Shown here piece after piece: positions 1 to 5,848 of a stretch of 7,579 bases of DNA; within the stretch, counting starts at the first letter, position 1; each line of letters starts with the position of its first letter. The DNA is taken from the NCBI GenBank assembly GCA_014381795.1, contig JACNKY010000145.1:1-7579 (forward strand), in the 5' to 3' direction. This stretch comes from Pseudomonadota bacterium. GTDB taxonomy: Bacteria; SAR324; NAC60-12. The position numbers and the translations under genes are program-made. The notes under the pieces are model-generated. The model was not told the DNA's origin. It made no database searches and saw nothing but the letters and a program-made list of their open reading frames with translations.

Positions 1-548
1 AAATCAGGTACACGCGCCATAGTACCGTCCTCATTCATGATTTCGCAAATCACACCACCAGGCTTCATATTTGCCAGTTTTGCGAGATCAACAGCTGCTT
101 CAGTATGACCGGCCCTGCGCAAAACTCCGCCCTGACTCGCCAGTAAAGGGAATACATGTCCGGGACTGCGGATATCTTCAATTCCAGAATTCGGATTAAT
201 TGCAGCTGCAATTGTACAAGCGCGATCTGCGGCGGAAATACCTGTTGTTACTCCTACAGAAGCCTCAATGCTGACAGTAAAATTGGTGCCCATTTTTGTA
301 TTGTTGTTATTCACCATTAAAGGCAGATTCAACCTGTTAACAGTTTCAGCATCAAGTGGAAGACAGATCAGTCCCCTACCGAATTTCGCCATGAAATTGA
401 CTTTTTCAGCAGTTGCAGCTTCAGCCGCGCAAATGAGGTCACCCTCATTTTCACGGTCTTCATCGTCTACCACTACTATTAACTCCCCGTTGGCAATGGC
501 TTTTATCGCATCCTCAATGGAATTAAATATTTTGTCTATTTCTGCCAT
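1..548 (-). CDS. ribB: 3,4-dihydroxy-2-butanone 4-phosphate synthase (RibB, or N-terminal domain of RibBA), partial
   Basis: Converts ribulose 5-phosphate to 3,4-dihydroxy-2-butanone 4-phosphate plus formate, the four-carbon precursor of the riboflavin xylene ring; cytosolic and Mg-dependent. The 182 visible residues match the family from end to end. The acidic substrate/metal loop [11 protein letters not shown] is at residues 28-38, GRGLICLPL at 57-65, FTVSIEA at 90-96, GISAADRA at 103-110, PGHVFPL at 129-135, the [11 protein letters not shown] segment with its metal-binding His at 145-155, and [18 protein letters not shown] at 165-182. The start is well fixed: a TAA stop lies two codons upstream of the ATG, with only an ATC between. 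No clear Shine-Dalgarno is visible. The C-terminus runs off the left edge, so a fused GTP cyclohydrolase II domain (RibBA) can be neither seen nor excluded. It follows the RibD-type reductase gene on the same strand after 279 bases. Family assignment is very secure; only the RibB versus RibBA choice is open. Confidence 0.96.
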   Translation of the reverse strand, partial: MAEIDKIFNSIEDAIKAIANGELIVVVDDEDRENEGDLICAAEAATAEKVNFMAKFGRGLICLPLDAETVNRLNLPLMVNNNNTKMGTNFTVSIEASVGVTTGISAADRACTIAAAINPNSGIEDIRSPGHVFPLLASQGGVLRRAGHTEAAVDLAKLANMKPGGVICEIMNEDGTMARVPD

Positions 549-584
549 GATTTAATTATTAGCATAAGTTCTTTAAAATATTAA

Positions 585-613
585 TGTATATTTAAACTTT
601 CTTTAATAGTCAA
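585..613 (-). promoter_or_regulatory. Candidate sigma70 promoter for ribB (proximal)
   Basis: On the minus strand TTGACT (613-608) is separated by exactly 17 bases from TATACA (590-585). The -35 box matches consensus at five of six positions and the -10 at four of six. Transcription would begin near 578, giving a short leader of about 30 bases before the ribB ATG at 548. The surrounding DNA is very AT-rich, so chance matches are likely and this is only a candidate. Confidence 0.4.
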
Positions 614-760
614 AATCTAGCCTGCAGCTAAATCAACAAGCCTGAAATGAAAAAGCCAAATGCTGATTAGATGCATTATTATTTCGAGATCAGTGATAAA
701 TTATAATAATATTGATAGCCTAGTCTATACAAGAATTACCTGTTTGTTCAAAATGATGTT

Positions 761-788
761 TTTATAATACTTTCACTGCTTACTTCAA
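761..788 (-). promoter_or_regulatory. Candidate sigma70 promoter for ribB (distal)
   Basis: On the minus strand TTGAAG (788-783) and TATAAA (766-761) are separated by 16 bases; the -35 matches consensus at four of six positions and the -10 at five of six. A transcript from here would carry a leader of about 205 bases before ribB. I looked in that leader for the conserved helices of an FMN riboswitch and saw none. It competes with the proximal candidate, and either or both may be chance matches in AT-rich DNA. Confidence 0.3.
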
Positions 789-827
789 TTGTAGTTTCGT
801 TAACAAAAAAAGATCTGTAGCTAGCAA

Positions 828-1484
828 TTATTTTAATTTTGCTGAAATAAACCAGTCCTCTCCTAGAGTCGTAATCGAGCTAATGTCCAGTTGGCAAGCA
901 TCTTTCACATTCTCTACATTCAAATCTCCGCACCATGACAAAGAGTCCTGTCCTCCGATTATTTTTGGCGCCATAAATAATGCAAGTTGATCAACACAAT
1001 TGCTTTTAAGAAAGCTCGCGTGGATCAGACTTCCTCCTTCCACCAACAAACTCTTCAGTCCGAGTTTTTTTAATTCAGACAGTACCCACAAAATATCAGG
1101 AGTTTCCTCAGGTGCTTCAATAATTTTTAGTTCAGCCAGATCTGGCCAGATCCGTGAAGGTGCCTGATTTCCTGTAATAATTATAACAGGGACACTATCA
1201 TTTTGAAACAGCCTGCTTTGTCCCGGAATACGTGCTTTTGAGTCTAGAACAATCCTGACAGGTGATCGGCCTTCTTCAATGCCGCGCACAGTCAATTCCG
1301 GATCGTCTGTCAGTACTGTGTTGATGCCTACTAAAATAGCATCATTCTCGTGTCTTAACTGATGAGCTTTAAGCCTTGCCGCGTCACCGGTTATCCATTT
1401 AGAGTGTCCGGATCCTGTCGCTATTTTCCCATCAACTGTGACAGCTGCTTTGAGAGTGACCTTGATTCCTGTGCTTTGCTTCAT
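828..1484 (-). CDS. Stand-alone RibD C-terminal-type reductase (5-amino-6-(5-phosphoribosylamino)uracil reductase)
   Basis: A RibD_C/dihydrofolate-reductase-fold protein of 218 residues, expected to reduce the ribosyl side chain of the pyrimidine intermediate of riboflavin synthesis with NADPH in the cytosol. Family motifs run through the whole length: VTLKAAVTVDGKIA at 9-22, SKWITG at 28-33, DAILVGINTVLTDDPELTV at 48-66, PVRIVLDSKARIP at 75-87, LLVEGGSLIHASFL at 146-159 and the C-terminal LFMAPKIIGG at 169-178. Typical RibD has about 360 residues with an N-terminal zinc deaminase domain (HAE and PCxxxxxxxxC motifs). That domain is absent here, and the 251-base gap upstream is too short to hold it. 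The ATG at 1484 is the first start after an in-frame TGA seven codons upstream. The neighbouring ribB supports a riboflavin role. The alternative is another RibD_C-family reductase acting on a different pterin-like substrate, so I leave the symbol blank. Confidence 0.88.
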   Translation of the reverse strand: MKQSTGIKVTLKAAVTVDGKIATGSGHSKWITGDAARLKAHQLRHENDAILVGINTVLTDDPELTVRGIEEGRSPVRIVLDSKARIPGQSRLFQNDSVPVIIITGNQAPSRIWPDLAELKIIEAPEETPDILWVLSELKKLGLKSLLVEGGSLIHASFLKSNCVDQLALFMAPKIIGGQDSLSWCGDLNVENVKDACQLDISSITTLGEDWFISAKLK

Positions 1485-1735
1485 CTGCTTCTCAAAATTA
1501 AGTCACTCTTTATTTTTTCAAAAGCGTCAGTCTCAATACATCTTCAAGACTTTTCTTTCTTGTAAATTCTATAGATATTAAGTTAAAACAACAAGGTATA
1601 TGAACAGGAAGGCTTCATAGAGCAGGTTTTACAGTAATTAATTGTTCAGCAACAAAATGCTATTTTAGAAATGATTACTTAAAACTTGATTGGTATTATT
1701 TGGTTCAGGAGCAAAACTGAGAGATGATTATGCTA
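1485..1735. other. Intergenic region between hydrolase and reductase genes
   Basis: A 251-base AT-rich spacer. Besides a sigma70-like promoter candidate for the downstream reductase, a short minus-strand frame ends at about 1510 with the sequence RKKSLEDVLRLTLLKK. It lacks an ATG, GTG or well-placed TTG start and has no recognisable homology, so I do not call it a gene. No convincing terminator follows the hydrolase stop; the best inverted repeat there has only a 4-base stem. Confidence 0.5.
1566..1594 (-). promoter_or_regulatory. Candidate sigma70 promoter for the RibD-type reductase
   Basis: On the minus strand TTGTTG (1594-1589) and TAGAAT (1571-1566) are separated by 17 bases. The -10 matches five of six consensus positions but the -35 only three of six. 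Transcription would start near 1559, giving a leader of about 75 bases. It suggests the reductase can be transcribed independently of the hydrolase gene upstream. Confidence 0.33.
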
Positions 1736-2746
1736 TTATTGTTCAACAGCATTGCAGGTACGCAGGCCCTGCGCATCCGCCCACTCATACATCAACTTAC
1801 CAGTACGCAGCATATCTGCCGGATTACCAGGGTTAAAGTGACCTCCTTCTAACCATGTTTCACTTTTTGGTTCAGGCGAATTTTCCCAGAGAGGAAGATA
1901 AGCTTCAGTCGGAACTAAAGGATCTTTTGTTCCATTGATAAAATGGATAGGTGTCTCGTATATATTCGGAAAATATGACTCCATTTCTCCATATTTCAGC
2001 ATATTTCCGAGTAAAAATGAAAAGAACTCAGAAAGCAGACGGATACCTGTGATTTTAACTATTGTACTGAAATCAGTTGAACTGTCAGCTAAATTGTAAT
2101 GTGTCAGACTCTGACTGAACAAGAGAGGTTGAATGACGTGTTGAAAATTTGTAAAACCATAGATGACCATCAAACCGTCAACTTTTTCTGGGGCAAAACT
2201 GGTCAGAATAACTGGAAATGCCGCACCAACACTTCCTCCGGCCATCACAACTTTGTCTGTGAAACGTGTATCTTCAGGTTTTATTGCTTTCACATAACTC
2301 AACAGTGCATCGAGAGCACCGAGGGTATGTCGTGTTTCTTCACGAATTTTCTCGGGAATTTGCCACCAGTCAAGCAGATCCCAATCTTTCCAATAATGCC
2401 TCTGGATAAATGAATGCACTGGCTGTTTCATCAGAATGGTATTTCCTGTATATTTCCACTTTCCACCGCCGGACAACAAATTTTTTCCCTCTTCGACTCC
2501 TCCTATAATGATCAGTGTATCACACTGCATTTTTTCAGGACGTGTTAACCACGCAGTTGTTGAACGTTCAGGGTCTTCTACGGAACGTAATTCCCACTTG
2601 TAAGGTGTCAATTCATGTACCTTCCATGCAGGTACATCTTCAGCGATGAAAGGCTGCTGCACAAGAAATATCTTAAGCACGGTTCCGCCGATTAGCACGA
2701 TAATGAATGATACTAGCAACAGCAAAAGAAAACGACCGTATTTCAT
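1736..2746 (-). CDS. Membrane-anchored alpha/beta hydrolase of unknown substrate
   Basis: A protein of 336 residues from the ATG at 2746. The N-terminus (MKYGR, then a hydrophobic stretch over residues 6-28) reads as an uncleaved signal anchor, which would place the catalytic domain outside the cytoplasm. The rest has the order of an alpha/beta-hydrolase. A nucleophile elbow GGSVG carries Ser172, NGTKDPLVP carries the acid Asp275, and EGGHFNPG carries His303, so a complete triad can be proposed. A Trp-rich segment (HYWKDWDLLDWW, about 117-128) lies before the elbow. I cannot assign a substrate or a named family; esterase, lipase or peptidase activity are all possible. A longer form from a TTG at 2776 would add ten polar residues. 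I prefer the ATG because it puts the charged residues directly before the membrane segment; neither start has a clear Shine-Dalgarno. It is divergent from tsaD and upstream of the riboflavin genes on the same strand, with no evident functional link. Confidence 0.8.
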   Translation of the reverse strand: MKYGRFLLLLLVSFIIVLIGGTVLKIFLVQQPFIAEDVPAWKVHELTPYKWELRSVEDPERSTTAWLTRPEKMQCDTLIIIGGVEEGKNLLSGGGKWKYTGNTILMKQPVHSFIQRHYWKDWDLLDWWQIPEKIREETRHTLGALDALLSYVKAIKPEDTRFTDKVVMAGGSVGAAFPVILTSFAPEKVDGLMVIYGFTNFQHVIQPLLFSQSLTHYNLADSSTDFSTIVKITGIRLLSEFFSFLLGNMLKYGEMESYFPNIYETPIHFINGTKDPLVPTEAYLPLWENSPEPKSETWLEGGHFNPGNPADMLRTGKLMYEWADAQGLRTCNAVEQ

Positions 2747-2769
2747 CTGTTTTTCAGATTGAGGATTGA

Positions 2770-2799
2770 GTGACAATCAATAATCATGGAAGGTACAAA
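2770..2799 (+). promoter_or_regulatory. Candidate promoter for tsaD
   Basis: GTGACA (2770-2775) and TACAAA (2794-2799) are separated by 18 bases, matching the sigma70 consensus at five of six and four of six positions. A transcript would start near 2806, leaving only about 15 bases before the tsaD ATG, in keeping with the absence of a Shine-Dalgarno there. On the opposite strand TATATT (2819-2814) could be a -10 box for the hydrolase, but no matching -35 is seen. Weak evidence. Confidence 0.25.
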
Positions 2800-2820
2800 A
2801 TTTTTTAACACAGAATATAA

Positions 2821-3858
2821 ATGCACATGTCCAAACTCGGTCTAGGAATCGACACCACCTTCGATGACACCTCAGTCGCCATCCTGCGTGGAAAACGTGA
2901 AGTATTGGCAAATCTGACTCTTTCGCAATATAAGGATCATGAAGAGTTCGGAGGTGTCGTTCCTGAGAGAGCTTCTCGCAAGCACCTCGAAGTAATAAAT
3001 CAATTGATCACGCTAGCGTTAAAAGAAGCTCAGCTTGGTTTCTCCGGAATTGATTACATTGCAGTTTCAAATCATCCCGGACTGTTAGGTTCACTGCTGG
3101 TTGGCTTAACTGTAGCGAAAAGCCTAGCGTACAGCTTACAATGTCCGTTAATCGGAGTCAATCACGTAGAAGCTCACCCTTACGCAAATGTGCTCAGTCA
3201 TGGAGCAATACCGTTCCCTGTTCTTCATCTGGTAGTTGCAGGTGGGCATACTTTGCTGATTAAGGCCAACGCACATTTTGATTATAAAATTATCGGCCGA
3301 AGTTTAGATGATGCTGCGGGAGAATGTGTTGATAAAGTCGCAAAAATGTTTGGGCATCCGATGCCGGGAGGTCCGGTTGTGGATCGAGCTGCGTTGGAAT
3401 TTTCCGGTGATACTTATGATTTTCCACGTCCGCTGATGCACAAAAACGAACATAATTTTTCTTTCAGTGGGTTAAAAACGGCAATGTTGCGTTTCAGAGA
3501 AAAGCAGCTGGAAAAGTCCTCTACAAGCGGGAATGCTGTAAAGCAACTTCCGGAGGAAGGACCAATCCTCGCTTCTTTTTTTAAAAGTGTGGTTGATGTC
3601 TTAATCTACAAAACGTTCAAGGCTGCTGAAATACACGGTCTTAAAAACATTTCTGTTTCAGGTGGATTAGCAGCGAGTCGCAAATTACGCTTTGCGTTTG
3701 AAGCTGAAGCAGAACGAAAAGGAATTAATCTTTTTTATCCTCCGCCAAATCTCTGTACAGACAATGCCGCAATGGTGACCTGTCTGGCCGCTCACCGCTA
3801 TGAAGCAAAGCAATTTGATGATCTGAAGTTGGAAGCTTTTCCCAACTTGATTTATTGA
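2821..3858 (+). CDS. tsaD: tRNA N6-adenosine threonylcarbamoyltransferase TsaD (Gcp/YgjD/Kae1 family)
   Basis: Transfers the threonylcarbamoyl group from threonylcarbamoyl-AMP to A37 of ANN-decoding tRNAs (t6A). In bacteria it works with TsaB and TsaE, after TsaC makes the intermediate; cytosolic. The 345 residues match the usual bacterial length and carry all the family blocks. These are the N-terminal ASKHA motif GIDTTFDDTSVAIL (9-22), FGGVVPERASRKHL (43-56), PGLLGSLLVGL (86-96), and the metal-binding HVEAH (His115 and His119). They continue with VVAGGHTLL (138-146), SLDDAAGECVDKVAKMFG (161-178), FSFSGLKTAM (213-222), GGLAASRKLR (281-290) and CTDNAAMV with the metal-binding Asp314. The first motif is unusual: most homologues read close to ETSCDET, here DTTFDDT. 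A second ATG at 2827 is an equally plausible start and would remove two residues (M-H); no Shine-Dalgarno separates them. It is divergent from the hydrolase and convergent with the ketosynthase, with 11 bases between the two stops. Confidence 0.97.
   Translation: MHMSKLGLGIDTTFDDTSVAILRGKREVLANLTLSQYKDHEEFGGVVPERASRKHLEVINQLITLALKEAQLGFSGIDYIAVSNHPGLLGSLLVGLTVAKSLAYSLQCPLIGVNHVEAHPYANVLSHGAIPFPVLHLVVAGGHTLLIKANAHFDYKIIGRSLDDAAGECVDKVAKMFGHPMPGGPVVDRAALEFSGDTYDFPRPLMHKNEHNFSFSGLKTAMLRFREKQLEKSSTSGNAVKQLPEEGPILASFFKSVVDVLIYKTFKAAEIHGLKNISVSGGLAASRKLRFAFEAEAERKGINLFYPPPNLCTDNAAMVTCLAAHRYEAKQFDDLKLEAFPNLIY
3826..3848 (+). terminator. Hairpin over the last codons of tsaD, possible terminator
   Basis: AAGTTGGAA (3826-3834) pairs with TTCCCAACTT (3839-3848) as a nine-pair stem with one bulged C and a GCTT loop. 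It is followed by the moderately T-rich GATTTATT on the plus strand, which includes the region just before the tsaD stop. It would end tsaD transcription inside its own coding end, before the convergent ketosynthase gene. The tail is poorer in T than in a strong intrinsic terminator. The minus strand has no T-run after the stem, so a bidirectional role is not supported. Confidence 0.35.
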
Positions 3859-3869
3859 ATGGGAACTTG

Positions 3870-4796
3870 TTATTTTCTGAATATCAATGTGCTGGCCCAT
3901 GAAAGACCTACACCGAATCCCGCAAGAACCGCAACTTTCATTTCCTGATTGTTAAATTCCTGAGCAAGAATCATCGGAACAGAAGAAGAAACGGTGTTTC
4001 CGTAATCAGCAGAGTAGAATGGGCACTTTTCGCGCGACACTCCAAGGGTGTCGGCTATGGTATTGACGATATGGAGACTACCCTGATGCAAGAGGAAACG
4101 GTCAATATTTTCCAATGTTATTACGTTTTTTTCCAACATTTTACGGATGCTATTTGGAATTACACGAACAGTAAAGGTGAATACCGCACGCCCGTTCATG
4201 TGCACATGCCCATCTTCCCTCACAATGATACCTTCTTTTTTGCTGCCGTCTGAACCAAAGACAAATTTACCGAAATCAAAAACCGGATCTTCCGTCAGCA
4301 AAGTTACGGTTGCACCATCTCCAAATAATGTCGCGGTTTTTTTGTCATTATGATCCATAACTTTTGAATACGGATCTGCGGTAAAGAGCAAACCTTTACG
4401 GAATCCGTTTGCTTCCATAAAAGATTTGATTACGGAAAGTCCATAAACATATCCTGAACATCCCAGCGAAATGTCAAAAACTGCGCAGTTTTGTGAGATG
4501 GAAAGTTTTTCATGAAGAATTGCGGAAGTGTGAGGAAGTCCGTGTCCGTCCGGATTTTGAGTACAGACGATCATACATTCTATTTCATCCGCAGAAATCT
4601 GTCCCTGTTCCTGCAAATTTTCCCACGCTTTTACACAAAGGTCTGAAGTTTCCTGCTCCGGATCTTTTTGTGCGACTTGAGTAAAGCCGATTTTATCACG
4701 GACAAAAGAGGCAGTCATGCCGAATTTATCCATGCGGTCGAAGTTTGAAGTTCGAACATCCGGCAAATACGTTCCAATCGCCTTGATGCCTATCAT
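3870..4796 (-). CDS. Beta-ketoacyl-ACP synthase III (FabH-like)
   Basis: A thiolase-fold condensing enzyme of 308 residues, close to the 317 of housekeeping FabH. Such enzymes condense an acyl-CoA starter with malonyl-ACP or a related acceptor in the cytosol. The Cys-His-Asn triad is intact: Cys113 in DISLGCSGYVYGL (108-120), His237 in LLHQGSLHIV (235-244) and Asn267 in YGNTVSSSVP (265-274). LFGDGATVTLL (157-167) and GFGVGLSWAS (293-302) are also typical. It differs from canonical FabH: the usual HQAN is HQGS, and the WIVTRTGI block of E. coli FabH appears as FVRDKIGF (31-38), with Phe in place of the CoA-stacking Trp. This suggests a specialised KASIII rather than the fatty-acid initiator, so no symbol is given. 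The ATG lies five bases after the permease stop, so it is probably the last gene of the ABC-transporter operon. No acyl carrier protein or other lipid gene is visible nearby, and its substrate is unknown. Confidence 0.92.
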   Translation of the reverse strand: MIGIKAIGTYLPDVRTSNFDRMDKFGMTASFVRDKIGFTQVAQKDPEQETSDLCVKAWENLQEQGQISADEIECMIVCTQNPDGHGLPHTSAILHEKLSISQNCAVFDISLGCSGYVYGLSVIKSFMEANGFRKGLLFTADPYSKVMDHNDKKTATLFGDGATVTLLTEDPVFDFGKFVFGSDGSKKEGIIVREDGHVHMNGRAVFTFTVRVIPNSIRKMLEKNVITLENIDRFLLHQGSLHIVNTIADTLGVSREKCPFYSADYGNTVSSSVPMILAQEFNNQEMKVAVLAGFGVGLSWASTLIFRK

Positions 4797-4801
4797 AACC
4801 G

Positions 4802-5776
4802 TTATTTTTCTTTGGAGAAAGGTTGACCTATGGCTTTAGGGGCCACTGCTTTGCCGACAAATCCTGCCAGAAAAATGACTGTAAGAATGTAAGGTGACAT
4901 GTCTAAAAAGCTGTTGAGCAGTTTCACTGGAACTATTCCCTTTAGCAAGTCAAAAACCTCAGGTTTATCTTTGATTGCAAACAAAAATGAGAAGAGCAGA
5001 CAGGCGAACATTGCAGGGTATGGACGCCACTTGCCAACAATCATAGCCGCGAGTGCAATATAGCCTTTACCTGCAGACATATCCTTTACAAAGAAGGCCA
5101 GGTGCGCAGTTGAAAGATACGCTCCGGACATTCCTCCAAGTATGCCGTTAAAGAGTAAAGCCTGATATCGAGTTTTATTAACCGAAATTCCGGTAGTGTC
5201 TACTGCTAAAGGATTTTCACCAGTGGCACGTAAGCGTAAACCAAAACTACTTTTAAAGACCACCCACGCTGTAATCGGTACTACTACAAAAGCAATGTAA
5301 ACCAGGATGCTGTGTCCGCTTATCAGCTCATAATAAAGATCACCTAAAATTGGCACATCACGCAGCTCGTCTGCATAAGGTAATTTGAGAGGCATAAAAC
5401 GCGCTTCTTTTGGAAGTTGTGGTGTTTTACCTCCCATCCCAAACCAGGCGTTGGCCAGTACGACTGTCAAGCCCATCGCAAAAATATTGATCGCAACACA
5501 GGATACGACCTGGTTACCGCGTTTGGTGATACTGGCGTAGCCGTGTATCATGGAAAAAATGATACCGATACCGATGGAACCCAACAGACCCCACCATGCA
5601 GATTGTGTCCAGTATGCAACGGTTGCAGCAACAAAGGCGCCCCCGAGCATTTTACCTTCGAGACCAAAATCAATAACTCCTGAACGTTCCGCAAAAATAC
5701 CACCCATTGCGGCAAAAACGAACGGTACAGAAATCCTGAGAGTTGCATCTAAAATTAATAAAAAATCAATCCACAT
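4802..5776 (-). CDS. ABC transporter permease 2, nucleoside/simple-sugar type (NupQ/YufQ-like)
   Basis: An inner-membrane permease of 324 residues of the BPD_transp_2 (RbsC/BmpA-associated) superfamily, one of the two membrane subunits of a nucleoside-type importer. The family signature at the N-terminus is clear: LDATLRISVPFVFAAMGG (9-26) followed by ERSGVIDFGLEGKML (30-44). The cytoplasmic loop HGYASITKRGNQVVS (78-92) probably contacts the ATPase. GLRLRATGENPLAVDTTGIS lies in the middle, and GYIALAAMIVGKWRP follows after the substrate-side segment. Many hydrophobic helices alternate with short loops. The frame is open back to the stop of the first permease, but no ATG, GTG or TTG occurs in that 72-base gap, so the ATG at 5776 is the credible start, without a clear Shine-Dalgarno. 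Pairing with the other permease and the ATPase supports a heterodimeric importer for nucleosides; a related purine or sugar-like substrate is possible. Confidence 0.93.
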   Translation of the reverse strand: MWIDFLLILDATLRISVPFVFAAMGGIFAERSGVIDFGLEGKMLGGAFVAATVAYWTQSAWWGLLGSIGIGIIFSMIHGYASITKRGNQVVSCVAINIFAMGLTVVLANAWFGMGGKTPQLPKEARFMPLKLPYADELRDVPILGDLYYELISGHSILVYIAFVVVPITAWVVFKSSFGLRLRATGENPLAVDTTGISVNKTRYQALLFNGILGGMSGAYLSTAHLAFFVKDMSAGKGYIALAAMIVGKWRPYPAMFACLLFSFLFAIKDKPEVFDLLKGIVPVKLLNSFLDMSPYILTVIFLAGFVGKAVAPKAIGQPFSKEK

Positions 5777-5848
5777 ATGAAGGTTGACGATTAACGGTTG
5801 TATACCATAATTGGTGTTGGCCAGCTGAAATGGCTGTTTCTGGGCGCT
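5777..5848. other. 72-base gap between the two permease genes
   Basis: The spacer is unusually long for this otherwise tightly packed operon. It stays in the frame of the second permease, with no stop between the first permease's TAA and the downstream ATG. It contains no ATG, GTG or TTG codon in that frame, no strong Shine-Dalgarno, and only a 4-base inverted repeat near 5819-5836. I see no promoter or terminator in it. Confidence 0.5.

Larger units (their letters stand above)
549..827. other. AT-rich intergenic region between the RibD-type reductase gene and ribB
   Basis: This 279-base spacer holds no open frame resembling a gene on either strand. There is no FMN-riboswitch-like block, no rho-independent terminator with a proper stem, and no riboflavin synthase gene (ribE), which often sits between these two genes elsewhere. 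A run of seven T (minus strand, 811-805) lies just after the reductase stop but is not preceded by a usable hairpin. What it does hold is two sigma70-like promoter candidates pointing at ribB. Confidence 0.6.

Noticed and set aside
268..555. Plus-strand open frame of 95 codons opposite ribB
   Set aside because: The opposite strand encodes a motif-perfect RibB; the plus-strand product is Ser-rich, low in complexity and lacks any family signature, as expected of an antisense shadow.
690..735. Small stem in the ribB leader (TTGTATAG with CTATCAA, minus strand) as an attenuator
   Set aside because: The stem is short and bulged and lies in very AT-rich DNA where such pairings are expected by chance.
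805..830. Possible terminator after the reductase gene (seven T on the minus strand)
   Set aside because: The bases before the T-run contain only the overlapping palindromes GCTAGC and AGATCT and no stem-loop of useful length.
1508..1610. Short minus-strand frame ending in RKKSLEDVLRLTLLKK, just upstream of the RibD-type reductase
   Set aside because: It has no ATG, GTG or convincing start, is preceded closely by a stop, overlaps the promoter candidate, and shows no likeness to a RibD deaminase domain or any family I recognise.
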